From the NCBI RefSeq assembly GCF_009193215.1, contig NZ_VYVA01000004.1:1-64000 (forward strand): a DNA stretch of 64,000 bases, given 5' to 3'. Made by a program: the position numbers and the translations under genes. This document shows, piece after piece, positions 54,271-63,799 of this stretch. Under the pieces are notes generated by a model. The model was given only the letters and a program-made list of their open reading frames with translations. It was not told the DNA's origin and did not search any database. The stretch is from Flavicella marina (GTDB taxonomy: Bacteria > Bacteroidota > Bacteroidia > Flavobacteriales > Flavobacteriaceae). Position 1 is the stretch's first letter. Each line of letters starts with the position of its first letter.

Positions 54271-55815
54271 CTATTTTATTTTATATATAGTAATAACAGG
54301 GCTATTATATCTTCTAATTTCAAAGAGTAAATTATCTTGCTTCATTATTTTGTTGTAATAGTAACCGTGAGAGATGAAATAATCAGCATTTATTAAATTT
54401 TCAGGGTTCTCAATATTGTTAACATAATGCAATCTTTTTTTATTCTTTAAAGGTAAGATTTTTAAATTAGCAACACCTACATCTTCAGGCACGGCAATAC
54501 AAATAGAGTCTGATTTGTCAAACCTCAATAGCTTTTCAAAAGCTTCTTTATACGAAACTCCCCAATAATCAAATTCGAAATTCTTTGCTAAATAATCTTT
54601 TTCTTTCGATACAAGTTCGTTAAAATAAACTGCTTGATATGGGTGTAGTTTTACTTGATTATAAATAACAGTACCCAAATACAAAACAAATACAATTAAT
54701 AGTGGCAAATGTATCTTGGTCTTCTTAAAATAATGAAACGTATAAATCATCATAATTATAAAACTCGGGTAGATAAAAAACAATTGTCTCCAACCATTAT
54801 ACAGTACCGATTTTTTTAGAATGATAATTGATAATGGAACTAATAAAAACACGAATAATAGTCCTATAACTCTGTTTTTAGGAACTGATAAATAGTTGAA
54901 TTTTGTTTTAAGCACTTTATAGAAAAACAATAACAGACCCATTATCCCAAAAATCAGATATCCCAAAGGAACCGTTGTAAAAAACCATTTAAAAAAATAG
55001 GTTTGATCATGAGCTGCTTTTATGTATTCTCCAAAAACCAATTCTTGAGTATTATGTCTAAAATGAGACATATTTATAAAAATCTCAATAAACTTCTCAA
55101 TAGGATTACTCCATAAAACAGGCCAAAAAGCATAGGTAAATATTAGTGTACTCAACACTATGACTGCATATTTGTTTGCTTCTTTTTTTAGCTGTAACAG
55201 GCCATTGTCAATACAGTCAAACAGAACTAAAAACGATATTCCAATAACAGGAAAAACAATGCCCAAGATTCTAATATTTATCAATACTGCCGAGCTTAAA
55301 CCTAATAATATAGCATAGGTAAACGTTCTTTTAGTATAATATTTAAACAGTGTATAATAACAAAAAATAAACCCTACCATTAACGGAATGTCTTTTGTAT
55401 TCACAAACGAATGTCCATAAATTCTAGGTTGAAGCATATATAAAAAAAGCGAAAGTACACCATATAGTTTTGATTGAAACAATTGAGAAACTAATAAATA
55501 CAGAACCAGACCACCGAATAAGTAAAATATATGTGTAAATAAATGTCTGTATAAAAAAACATACAGCTCACCATTTTCACTATCCTCCCATTGAAAAACT
55601 TTTTCGATAATGTAAAGTGGCAATTCAAATGCCACCCCATAATCTTGATCAATCCATGATTTCAATTCTTGGTCTCCTCTAAATACGTAATTGAAATTTA
55701 TTCTAGCGGTACTTCGTTGCATGCCTTCATCCCAACTTATTCCATAATCTTTATAAATAGAAAAAGTTATAACTAATGAAAAGAACAGGTAAATGGAAAT
55801 TATTAGTTTATTCAT
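54271..55815 (-). CDS. GT-C membrane glycosyltransferase (PMT/ArnT-like)
   Basis: 514 residues with about 10-11 transmembrane segments. The first periplasmic loop has YGISWDEGMQRS (about 24-35), with the Asp-Glu pair of the GT-C family near the N-terminus. A long C-terminal periplasmic part follows (about 395-514). The general form is that of protein mannosyltransferase-like or ArnT-like enzymes that use polyprenyl-phosphate sugars at the outer face of the inner membrane. It is adjacent to the Alg5-like donor enzyme. Substrate and acceptor cannot be read; modification of the growing glycan is inference. Confidence 0.75.
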   Translation of the reverse strand: MNKLIISIYLFFSLVITFSIYKDYGISWDEGMQRSTARINFNYVFRGDQELKSWIDQDYGVAFELPLYIIEKVFQWEDSENGELYVFLYRHLFTHIFYLFGGLVLYLLVSQLFQSKLYGVLSLFLYMLQPRIYGHSFVNTKDIPLMVGFIFCYYTLFKYYTKRTFTYAILLGLSSAVLINIRILGIVFPVIGISFLVLFDCIDNGLLQLKKEANKYAVIVLSTLIFTYAFWPVLWSNPIEKFIEIFINMSHFRHNTQELVFGEYIKAAHDQTYFFKWFFTTVPLGYLIFGIMGLLLFFYKVLKTKFNYLSVPKNRVIGLLFVFLLVPLSIIILKKSVLYNGWRQLFFIYPSFIIMMIYTFHYFKKTKIHLPLLIVFVLYLGTVIYNQVKLHPYQAVYFNELVSKEKDYLAKNFEFDYWGVSYKEAFEKLLRFDKSDSICIAVPEDVGVANLKILPLKNKKRLHYVNNIENPENLINADYFISHGYYYNKIMKQDNLLFEIRRYNSPVITIYKIK

Positions 55816-55825
55816 TCTTACATGT

Positions 55826-56845
55826 TTATTTTAATACTTCAATTAATGAATTTAAAACTAAATTTTCTGGTCTTAAGTAATTGTTATAATACTTGTAATT
55901 ATACTCCATCATAGTTTTGACTTTTTTAGGAGAAGATAAAAGTGATTCGACTTGACTTAGCAACATTTCTTTATCTGTAAAGGTTAGGTAATTTTTATTT
56001 TCTAAAAAATCTCCTGTAGCTTGATAAACAAGAGGCTCAGTTACAATTGCTCGACTTGCAGCCACTGATTCTGCAAACCTACCTCCGTTAGAGTTATGAA
56101 GTCCTAAATTAACTATACTAATTGCTGTACTTTTCAATGTAGTTAAATAATTTTTTCTATTTGTGATGTTGCCATCTAAAACAAGACTTTTTGCTTTTTT
56201 TTGAGCATAAGGAGTATTTGACAACCCACCTACAAATCGATCTTTGAATTCTTTTTTACAAGCTAATATTGATTCTATACGATTGATATTTATCAACTCT
56301 CTCTCTTCTTTTAAGTGCTGTGCTTCAACATCGGACGGATCCCATAATCTAGTATACAGCATAGAGTTTAAATCTGAAAGAATGGGTGGCGCACAAAATT
56401 GATTTTTCTCAACAGTAAATAAGTTAAAGCCCCTCATTATTTCTTTTGCTCTTACTTTGTATTTATTTTTTAAAAAATCTGGTTTTTCGATCCTGTAAAA
56501 TAAACCTAATGCCAAAATCTTAGTTGTTTTAGCTTTATAATCTAGTAATTTATTATTGAAACTACGCTTAAAATAATAATCGACATTTTTGTATTCTTCT
56601 TGAAAAAATTTAAGGTTTTCTTCTATCGTACCTGAAATCCAATTAAAACCATCTAACAAATCATAAACTACAGTGATTGAATTGTTTATTTTTACATGAA
56701 GAATAGGTTTGTAAACATTACCATCATTACCAGGGGTTTTTAGTTTTAGCTCGATAATCCCCATTGTTTCTAATGTCAAAAAACCAGAATACAAATGGTA
56801 TAAATGAGGACTATCAATCATTTCTACTTCACAAACTATTTTCAT
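55826..56845 (-). CDS. Glycosyltransferase-like protein (CgeB-like GT-B)
   Basis: 339 residues. No signal. The C-terminal half resembles CgeB-type glycosyltransferases: NGGRFAESVAASRAIVTEPL (about 253-272), YLTFTDKEMLLSQV and an ending MEYNYKYYNNYLRPENLV. The N-terminal half (CEVEMIDSPHLYHLYSGFLT) is of the same fold but divergent. I cannot assign a donor. It overlaps the previous GT4 gene by 4 nt, and 10 nt separate it from the GT-C gene. Confidence 0.65.
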   Translation of the reverse strand: MKIVCEVEMIDSPHLYHLYSGFLTLETMGIIELKLKTPGNDGNVYKPILHVKINNSITVVYDLLDGFNWISGTIEENLKFFQEEYKNVDYYFKRSFNNKLLDYKAKTTKILALGLFYRIEKPDFLKNKYKVRAKEIMRGFNLFTVEKNQFCAPPILSDLNSMLYTRLWDPSDVEAQHLKEERELININRIESILACKKEFKDRFVGGLSNTPYAQKKAKSLVLDGNITNRKNYLTTLKSTAISIVNLGLHNSNGGRFAESVAASRAIVTEPLVYQATGDFLENKNYLTFTDKEMLLSQVESLLSSPKKVKTMMEYNYKYYNNYLRPENLVLNSLIEVLK

Positions 56846-58008
56846 GACGGATTGCTTTGGCTGATTATTTCTTCAAGTCTCTTAAAATAATTCTCTTTAG
56901 AATACTTCTGTATCAAGTTGGCATTTTTCACTCCTATTTTCTTTCTTAATTCAGTATCTTCAATTAACAGATCTAACTTATTTGTTAATTCATCAACGGT
57001 ATTATTTATTAAAAAATCTTCAGAATTCAATAATTGTTTACAACCAATATGATTAGTAGCTACAACAGGTAATTTATACAACATATACTCCATAACAACA
57101 TTGGGAGTTCCTTCCATTGTTGAAACCAACACTCCAATATCTAGTATGCTTAGTATTTCAGAAACCGGACGACTAGAAAGAACCGAAATGTTTTCTGAAC
57201 AACTACTAGCAGAGGCTTGGTTACATAATTCTCTATATTTTTTTTCGGTTTCAGGAGAATTATCAGCATCCCCTAATAACACTAGGTGTGTTTTTCTTGT
57301 GGAGCAAAGTTGCAAAAAAGTATCGAACAACAGATCGAACAATTTCTCTTCTCGATAATGAGAAATCATACCTATTACTATTGCATCATTATCAATTTGT
57401 AACTTTTCACGAATCGAATTTGAATCGTGTTCTTGGTAAGATAACGTAGTATACTGAGGTAAACAAAATATTTTTTCGGTAGGCACTGCATACGAATCAC
57501 AAATTTCATCTATTCCATTCTGTGCATTTGCAACAAATATGGGCGTTTTTTTTATTGCATAGGCTTCTAATGCATCTTTCCTAAAAAAGTCCAATCCCAA
57601 CTGATGCCAAAATGTATATTTAGCCCCGGTATATTTATATATTAATACTGCTAACTTAGATGGTGGATTTAAGAAAGGAACAATTAAAAAGGGTTTAAAC
57701 TTTCTAATAAACTGTATCATCTTTAACAAATAAAGAAAAGTTTTAATGCCGTTTCTTAAATTTTTCAGAGAAATATTGTTAGATAATTTTAAAAAATATT
57801 TTTCTTTATAATGAATTTCATCAATTCCAATTTCTTCTGCAAACTGTTTAAATTCTTTCGAAACCAAACCTGAATGCGTAGCAATAATTTTTACAGAACA
57901 ATCTAAAGTATGTATGGCATAATCAGCAAAACCTAATGCTTGACGTTCTGCACCACCTAATACCGGAGACTTTATAAGTAAAACTATATTTTTATTTAAA
58001 AGATTCAT
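56842..58008 (-). CDS. Glycosyltransferase family 4
   Basis: 388 residues, GT-B. N-terminal: NIVLLIKSPVLGGAERQALG (7-26), with the typical GGAERQ acceptor loop. Donor domain: IVIGMISHYREEKLFDLLFD (about 213-232) and GVLVSTMEGTPNVVMEYMLY (about 288-307), matching the EX7E-type region. It overlaps the GT2 gene by 17 nt. The sugar is unknown. Confidence 0.88.
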   Translation of the reverse strand: MNLLNKNIVLLIKSPVLGGAERQALGFADYAIHTLDCSVKIIATHSGLVSKEFKQFAEEIGIDEIHYKEKYFLKLSNNISLKNLRNGIKTFLYLLKMIQFIRKFKPFLIVPFLNPPSKLAVLIYKYTGAKYTFWHQLGLDFFRKDALEAYAIKKTPIFVANAQNGIDEICDSYAVPTEKIFCLPQYTTLSYQEHDSNSIREKLQIDNDAIVIGMISHYREEKLFDLLFDTFLQLCSTRKTHLVLLGDADNSPETEKKYRELCNQASASSCSENISVLSSRPVSEILSILDIGVLVSTMEGTPNVVMEYMLYKLPVVATNHIGCKQLLNSEDFLINNTVDELTNKLDLLIEDTELRKKIGVKNANLIQKYSKENYFKRLEEIISQSNPS

Positions 58009-58972
58009 ATGGATTTTTCAAATTTAAAATCATCTTTAACCTGTTATCTCCACGGTTAAAAAACTTAATTGAATAATAATAAATTTTAAATCTATAGATT
58101 GATAAATGAAACTTTTTTAATGAAAAATTTTCTTCAATAAACAAGTACACTCTTTTAGCTTTATTAAATTCTCTAATTCTGATCAAATACAAAAAAACTT
58201 TAATCATCTGATTCAATAAAACCTCTTGTATTCTTACAGAATTTTTAACCGAATTTAATTGTAATTGTTTTGTTTTAACTGCTAAATATGAATCTATATG
58301 ATAATTTCTTTTTTTGTTTTTTATTGTAATTGATTCGTTATTTTCTCGAACAAAAATTAAAACTTTATCAATAAATCCTATATTCTTCTCTTTATCTAAA
58401 ATTCTAGAATAACATTCTAAGTCTTGATGTTGGTAGATTTTTTCATCAAACAAATCATATTTTAACAATAAGCTTCTTCTCCAAATTGGGATAAAAGTTA
58501 GAATTGATATTTTTCCAGATATATAATTTTCAAATAGATCACCAACTTTTTCAAACATTGATATCCACCCATCATCAAAAATACTTTCATTAAAGTTTTG
58601 ATATTTACAAACTACAAAATCAGTTTCTTTATGGCTTGTTAAATATTCTACCTTTTCTTTTATATGGTCTTCAGTCATAATATCATCACTATCAAACCAA
58701 TTAATAAATTCACCTGATGATTTACTAAAGCCATAATTTCTTGCGGCATTACCTCCTCTCAACAAATGAGAAGGACGTTCAAAAAGTTTAAACCGACTAT
58801 CTTTTTTAACAAAAGCTTGGACAACATTTATTGTCGTGTCTGTTGATCCATCATCAACTATAATGCATTCCCAATTTGTATAAGACTGAGCAATTATAGA
58901 ATTCAATGTCTCAGCTATTACCTCAGCTCTGTTGTATGTGGGAATTATTAAAGAAACTTGTGGTGCAACCAT
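57992..58972 (-). CDS. Glycosyltransferase family 2
   Basis: 326 residues, GT-A. It has the N-terminal VSLIIPTYNRAEVIAETLNS (6-25), IIVDDGSTDTT (about 37-47) and the DXD motif in NWFDSDDIMTED (about 90-101), with RGGNAARNYG before it. The C-terminal third is helical and basic. It is a cytoplasmic inverting transferase that uses a nucleotide sugar; specificity is unknown. It overlaps the pyruvyl transferase gene by one base. Confidence 0.88.
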   Translation of the reverse strand: MVAPQVSLIIPTYNRAEVIAETLNSIIAQSYTNWECIIVDDGSTDTTINVVQAFVKKDSRFKLFERPSHLLRGGNAARNYGFSKSSGEFINWFDSDDIMTEDHIKEKVEYLTSHKETDFVVCKYQNFNESIFDDGWISMFEKVGDLFENYISGKISILTFIPIWRRSLLLKYDLFDEKIYQHQDLECYSRILDKEKNIGFIDKVLIFVRENNESITIKNKKRNYHIDSYLAVKTKQLQLNSVKNSVRIQEVLLNQMIKVFLYLIRIREFNKAKRVYLFIEENFSLKKFHLSIYRFKIYYYSIKFFNRGDNRLKMILNLKNPYESFK

Positions 58973-60117
58973 TACAAAACAAAATTATCAACCATTGACC
59001 ACATTTCTTTCGATTTCTTCTTCTCTTCCTTGCCTTTCAAATCCAATTGATTCTTTAATTTTTTGTATTCTGAAGGGTGTAAGTATTTGCTAATTTTATT
59101 TATTGAAACGTCAGGTTTATTAACATTTAGTAACCCATCAAAAAAACCATAATCACTCATCAATTCATTATATTTATGACTCCATGAAGTTGAAAAAGTA
59201 GGTATTGATTGTGATAATCCACTAACTACTCCATGAAATCTAGAAGATATCAACATTTTTGATTGACCAATTATAAATTTCACTTCATTAGCATTCAAAT
59301 CTGTAAGGAAAGGTAGTTCTAGGTGATTCAATTCCTTTATTAAATCTAAATCTGATTGCCCTTCATGATTTAAAAAAAACACCTCTTCTCCTTGACGTTT
59401 TAATTCTTTAACTATTTTGATCAAAAAAGATTTATAGTTTGAGGCTATTTCTTTGGTTGTATGCGTTAACATCTTCGAATTAGGTATGACACATATCTTA
59501 TTTTTATATAATTCAAATTTACTTTTATCATCTATCTCAGGTAAGTACAAATTCGTAAAATCAGGAGCTAATTGTAGTTTCTCAGAACTTGATAAAATAT
59601 TTGACATGTATTCAAAAGACACTTTATCCCTTGCAAAAAAAAGATCACATATAGCATAGAGTTTTAGGATGTAATATTTCGAAAGCTTTTTCTCGAAACT
59701 ACCAAAAGCTTGAGGTAAAAAAACTATTTTAACTCCTCTCTTCTTTAAATCTTTATAGTATTTAATTCTTTTATTAATCTTTTCAATCTTCGTAGTTTCA
59801 TATATCCATTGATCACCAAATTGAAAACCACCAGCATCAAGCACAACGCTAATATCTTTATCAAAAACTAGCCCATGCATCAATATTTTTTGTGAATCAA
59901 TAAAATTCGAGAATTTAATTTTAAATCTTTGTAGCGAAAGAGGGGAATATAAATTTAATAAAACTTTCTGAATCTTAACATATTCATTTAGGTCACCCCC
60001 TCCATTATATACGATTCTTACTTCCTCATTAGCGTCATAGTGTTTTATAATTGATCGAAGCATTAATTCTGCTCCTTTGTTTACAAAACCGGCATTATCT
60101 ACCTGTATATATCTCAT
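58972..60117 (-). CDS. Polysaccharide pyruvyl transferase family protein
   Basis: 381 residues. It matches the PF04230 family: N-terminal QVDNAGFVNKGAELMLRSII (5-24), ISVVLDAGGFQFGDQW (about 89-104), VIFLPQAFGSF-like IVFLPQAFGSFEKKL (about 130-144), FARDKVSFEYM and the late ISSRFHGVVSGLSQSIPTFS (about 290-309). The family adds pyruvate from PEP as a ketal to glycan sugars (CsaB/WcaK-like). It overlaps the nitroreductase-like gene by 23 nt, so the pair is probably translationally coupled. Substrate sugar unknown. Confidence 0.85.
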   Translation of the reverse strand: MRYIQVDNAGFVNKGAELMLRSIIKHYDANEEVRIVYNGGGDLNEYVKIQKVLLNLYSPLSLQRFKIKFSNFIDSQKILMHGLVFDKDISVVLDAGGFQFGDQWIYETTKIEKINKRIKYYKDLKKRGVKIVFLPQAFGSFEKKLSKYYILKLYAICDLFFARDKVSFEYMSNILSSSEKLQLAPDFTNLYLPEIDDKSKFELYKNKICVIPNSKMLTHTTKEIASNYKSFLIKIVKELKRQGEEVFFLNHEGQSDLDLIKELNHLELPFLTDLNANEVKFIIGQSKMLISSRFHGVVSGLSQSIPTFSTSWSHKYNELMSDYGFFDGLLNVNKPDVSINKISKYLHPSEYKKLKNQLDLKGKEEKKKSKEMWSMVDNFVL

Positions 60118-61183
60118 TGTATTTCAGTATTTTACTGGATTCTTTTTTTTCTGAATAAGGTATTTTACCTGTTTCTTTTGCATAACCTAAGGCAATAAAG
60201 CATACTCCTCTTTTGTGGCTTGGAATGTTAAATATTTTATGAAATTCTTTTTCATAGGCCTCTATATCAGGCCAATTAATAACACAAGATGAAATACCTT
60301 GAACCTCAAGTCCAAACAAAAATGCCATCGTAAACAAAGAACCATCAACATATATTAGATGCCTATCTCGTTCACTAAAGTAATAACTTAAATCACCGAC
60401 AATAATTGCAATATTTTTAATCTCTCCCATAAAAGTAGTAATTCCCATAGGCAACTTCAACGCTTCAGATAATAATTCTTCCTGATTAAAAAACAAAACT
60501 TCAAACGGTTGTCTATTGCAAGCACTTGGAGATTGTAAGCCTATATCCAATGCCTTCTCTAATTTTTCTTTTTCTACTTTAACGTCTTTAAAAAAACGAA
60601 CTGAGTGTCTTCTTTTTGCTAAACTTAATAGATCATCATAGACAATAGGAGTCTTTTCTAATTGAGATTGGTTAAAAGGAACACTTGAAACTACCTCTAA
60701 ATCTAAATCAATACTCGATAAAAATTCATGTAGCTTTTCTCTTGAAAGATCAATCGAATGATTACCGTTACCAATTTCATCAAAATACTTTATCAAAACA
60801 TCACAACACCATTTTTTATTAAACGAATCTAATTCATGAAATGATGCTATCAAAAAATCAACAGTTGACTCAATATAATCTGAAGCAAAAAATGGTTTCC
60901 TATTCGGTAGTATCAAACCTTTTTCAATCCTATGGACCTCTCTCCTAACCTTAGAAATATTTGCCTCATTATTATCTATTCTTTTTTCAAACAATTTTTT
61001 ACCTAAAAGTACACTTTTCATTTCTCTGTCAAATGAGTGGTCAAAGAAGAAATAAAACAGTTTAATTAAAAAAATATTTTTTTCTGTTAACTTAGTATAT
61101 AGGTATTGAGCTATTTTTAATTTTAGCTTTTTGGGAATTTTTAAAACCCTTTTTATCATTTTTTTTATAAAAACTAACATCAT
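60095..61183 (-). CDS. Nitroreductase-like protein with N-terminal extension
   Basis: 362 residues from the ATG at 61183 in an ATGA overlap with the Wzt gene; a TTG six bases further out is less likely. Residues 1-175 are a helical, basic extension of unknown role. Residues about 185-345 show the nitroreductase fold: RRHSVRFFKDVKV and IGLQSPSACNRQPFEVLFF (FMN-binding), with ALGYAKETGKIP at the end. Such proteins are seen beside pyruvyl transferases in several bacterial glycan loci. Its substrate is unknown. The pairing with the next gene is a 23-nt overlap. Confidence 0.75.
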   Translation of the reverse strand: MMLVFIKKMIKRVLKIPKKLKLKIAQYLYTKLTEKNIFLIKLFYFFFDHSFDREMKSVLLGKKLFEKRIDNNEANISKVRREVHRIEKGLILPNRKPFFASDYIESTVDFLIASFHELDSFNKKWCCDVLIKYFDEIGNGNHSIDLSREKLHEFLSSIDLDLEVVSSVPFNQSQLEKTPIVYDDLLSLAKRRHSVRFFKDVKVEKEKLEKALDIGLQSPSACNRQPFEVLFFNQEELLSEALKLPMGITTFMGEIKNIAIIVGDLSYYFSERDRHLIYVDGSLFTMAFLFGLEVQGISSCVINWPDIEAYEKEFHKIFNIPSHKRGVCFIALGYAKETGKIPYSEKKESSKILKYNEIYTGR

Positions 61184-62433
61184 GCCCAAGTGCTTTCAAT
61201 TAAAAATCTACCATTCCCCTCAATAACATTCTTACCAATTCCGTAATAATCTCCTGGTTCTACATAAAAAGTAAGTGCATTTAATTCTCTATGATGAGGT
61301 TTTCCGTATAAATGTAAAGACAGGTTTATTGTAAATGTACCCGAAACAAATGGTAATTTATTGATTTGAAGAGAAATATTTTTTTTATTGGTTTCAATCT
61401 TATACCCTGCATACGTATTGCCAAAGTGAGCTTGTTTTACTCCATATTCATCATACAAACCTACAAACAAATTTACCTCATGCTCATCATTAGTTTCACG
61501 TTCAATAGTTACATCTATTGTCAAACTATCTCCGCTATGAAAAGTATTACATACAAGGTCTTTATTTTTCAGTTGTGCCATTGTCATCTTAACAACTCCT
61601 GCATTGCTAAAAAATTTTTTAACAGATAAATCTTCTACTTTATTCAATAAAAGATATTCATTTATTGCCGTTTTAGTATCTGCTAAAATTTGAACCCCTC
61701 CATTTTTTAAAACAACACAACGCGTACACAAACTTTTAATCGCCCCCATATTATGACTCACAAATAAAACCGTTCTTCCATCACCTTTTGAAATATCTTG
61801 CATTTTACCAATAGCCTTTTTTTGAAATTCTGCATCACCTACAGCTAAAACTTCATCTACAACTAAGATGTCAGGTTCTAAAAAAGCCGCTACGGCAAAT
61901 GCTAACCGAACTTTCATCCCGCTAGAGTATCGTTTTACTGGAGTATCGATATATCGTTCACAACCTGAAAATTTGACAATTTCATCTAATTTTGAAGCAA
62001 TTTCTTTTTTGGTCATCCCTAAAATGGCTCCATTTAAAAAAACGTTTTCTTTTCCTGTCATTTCTGGGTGAAAGCCAGTCCCTACCTCAAGTAATGAAGC
62101 AATTCTACCTTTTGATTTGATACTTCCTTTAGTAGGCCCCGTAACTTTAGACAAAATTTTTAATAAAGTCGATTTACCTGCACCATTTTTTCCTATGATC
62201 CCTAAAACTTCGCCTCGATTCACTTCAAAATTAATATCCTTTAAAGCCCATACATATTCAGAATTCCCTTTTGAAGCTCTATCGTTACTTTCTCCTATTT
62301 TCAAATACGGGTCTTCTTTACCTCGAATCTTTGCCCACCATCTATTTAAATCATGACTTATGGTTCCTGTACCAATTGTTCCTAGTCGATACTGCTTTGA
62401 TAGATTTTCTATTTTTAAAATTACTTCTTCCAT
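61180..62433 (-). CDS. wzt: ABC transporter ATPase with C-terminal glycan-binding extension (Wzt-like)
   Basis: 417 residues. The ATPase domain has Walker A GKNGAGKST (81-89), signature YSSGMKVRLA (about 167-176), Walker B ILVVDEVLAVGD (about 188-199) and the switch His in LFVSHNMG. About 165 extra residues follow (250-417), beta-rich, as in Wzt proteins whose C-terminal domain binds the terminal modification of the glycan before export. This fits an O-antigen-type ABC exporter rather than a KpsT-type capsule exporter, which lacks the extension. It is 1 nt downstream of the permease gene. Confidence 0.93.
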   Translation of the reverse strand: MEEVILKIENLSKQYRLGTIGTGTISHDLNRWWAKIRGKEDPYLKIGESNDRASKGNSEYVWALKDINFEVNRGEVLGIIGKNGAGKSTLLKILSKVTGPTKGSIKSKGRIASLLEVGTGFHPEMTGKENVFLNGAILGMTKKEIASKLDEIVKFSGCERYIDTPVKRYSSGMKVRLAFAVAAFLEPDILVVDEVLAVGDAEFQKKAIGKMQDISKGDGRTVLFVSHNMGAIKSLCTRCVVLKNGGVQILADTKTAINEYLLLNKVEDLSVKKFFSNAGVVKMTMAQLKNKDLVCNTFHSGDSLTIDVTIERETNDEHEVNLFVGLYDEYGVKQAHFGNTYAGYKIETNKKNISLQINKLPFVSGTFTINLSLHLYGKPHHRELNALTFYVEPGDYYGIGKNVIEGNGRFLIESTWA

Positions 62434-62434
62434 C

Positions 62435-63289
62435 TTAAATCGTATCTATAAAACTTTTTTCCGTTTTGTTAAACACTAACATTCCAAAAATTAATACTAC
62501 AAAAGAAATTCCAAGTACAGAAAAACTTGAAATTATCGTAACATCTCCAGTTCTTAAAACAATATTCCTAAATGATTCAATAACTGTTGTCATTGGATTG
62601 TACGCAACGATCCACGCGTACTTTGGCATCGTTTTTTCTACAATTTCTAATGGATATACAACAGCAGATAAATACATCAACAATTGAACTCCAAATGACA
62701 CCAAAAATGTCAAATCTCTATATTTTGTTACCATCGATGATATAATCATTCCTAAACCTAACCCAAGAAACCCCATCGATATTATCAAAATAGGTAAAAA
62801 TAAAATTGCAATCGAAATTGAAAAAGACATTCCTTGAAATATAAAATAAGAATAAAACAAAAAGAAAATAGTTAATTGAATTCCAAATTTCAACAAATTA
62901 GAAACGACAATCGATAAAGGCATAATTATTCTTGGGAAATAAACTTTACCAAAAATTGCTTCATTTTTCTTAAACGTATCAGAAGTCGAAACCAAACAAT
63001 CCTTAAAGTAATTCCAAGCTGTAATTCCAGCCAAATTAAATAAAAATGGAGGAACTCCGTTTGTTGGAATATTAGCTATCTTGTTAAACACTAGAGTGAA
63101 AATTATAGAAGTAAACAAGGGCTGAATTAAATACCATAAGGGTCCTAATATTGTTTGTTTGTATAGTGTGATTACATCTCTCTTTACAAACAGAAACAAC
63201 AAATCTCTATATGCCCAAATTTCCTTAAAATTAAAATCAAGCAATTTATTTTTTGGGGTTATTTCGAAAAGCCAATTGTTTTTACTCAT
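62435..63289 (-). CDS. wzm: ABC-2 type polysaccharide exporter permease (Wzm-like)
   Basis: 284 residues from the ATG at 63289; a longer frame from a TTG at 63322 would add 11 residues of no family resemblance. Six transmembrane helices are visible. LLFLFVKRDVITLYKQTILG (about 30-49) and PLWYLIQPL are the ABC-2 family signatures near the first helix. It is the first gene of the glycan locus, and with Wzt exports the finished lipid-linked glycan across the inner membrane. It starts 75 nt downstream of the aroQ stop, and may be read from the aroQ promoter. Confidence 0.93.
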   Translation of the reverse strand: MSKNNWLFEITPKNKLLDFNFKEIWAYRDLLFLFVKRDVITLYKQTILGPLWYLIQPLFTSIIFTLVFNKIANIPTNGVPPFLFNLAGITAWNYFKDCLVSTSDTFKKNEAIFGKVYFPRIIMPLSIVVSNLLKFGIQLTIFFLFYSYFIFQGMSFSISIAILFLPILIISMGFLGLGLGMIISSMVTKYRDLTFLVSFGVQLLMYLSAVVYPLEIVEKTMPKYAWIVAYNPMTTVIESFRNIVLRTGDVTIISSFSVLGISFVVLIFGMLVFNKTEKSFIDTI

Positions 63290-63364
63290 ACCTATCCCCG
63301 TAAAATTAAATAAACGAATCAAAAAAACACAAATAATTGGGGTATTATACTTGCGATTTTTCTT

Positions 63365-63778
63365 TTACAAAAAACTCTCGATAGCTAAATCATAGCTTTT
63401 TAAACCGAAACCTAAAATGACACCTTTTACACAAGGCGATAAATAAGAATGTTTTCTAAAATTTTCTCTTGCATGTGTATTTGAGATATGTACTTCTATA
63501 ACTGGAGTTTCAATTCCTTTTATAGCATCTGCTATAGCAACAGATGTATGTGTGTATGCACCAGCATTCAATACTATTCCATCAAACGAAAATCCTATCT
63601 CATGCAATTTATCTACCAACTCACCTTCATGATTTGATTGAAAATAAGTTAACGAAACTGTTTCAAATTTATTTGATAATTTCTCAAAATAATCTTCAAA
63701 GGTTGCCGAACCATAGATTTCAGGCTCTCTTTTTCCTAATAAATTTAAATTTGGGCCGTTAAGTACTAGAATTTTCAT
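63365..63778 (-). CDS. aroQ: Type II 3-dehydroquinate dehydratase
   Basis: 137 residues. It has LVLNGPNLNLLGKREPEIYG (4-23), with the catalytic Arg/Tyr positions, and VIEVHISNTHARENFRKHS (about 93-111), with the essential His. It dehydrates 3-dehydroquinate in the shikimate pathway and works as a dodecamer. It is preceded by a Bacteroidetes-type promoter. It lies between the divergent xerD and the glycan locus, and the locus could be co-transcribed from the same promoter. Confidence 0.95.
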   Translation of the reverse strand: MKILVLNGPNLNLLGKREPEIYGSATFEDYFEKLSNKFETVSLTYFQSNHEGELVDKLHEIGFSFDGIVLNAGAYTHTSVAIADAIKGIETPVIEVHISNTHARENFRKHSYLSPCVKGVILGFGLKSYDLAIESFL

Positions 63779-63799
63779 GATTTCAATCTATATAAAAAA

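Noticed and set aside
63325-63345. TATAAT-like sequence between aroQ and wzm
   Set aside because: Bacteroidetes promoters use TAnnTTTG, and there is no suitable -33 element. A sigma70-like match in AT-rich DNA is expected by chance.
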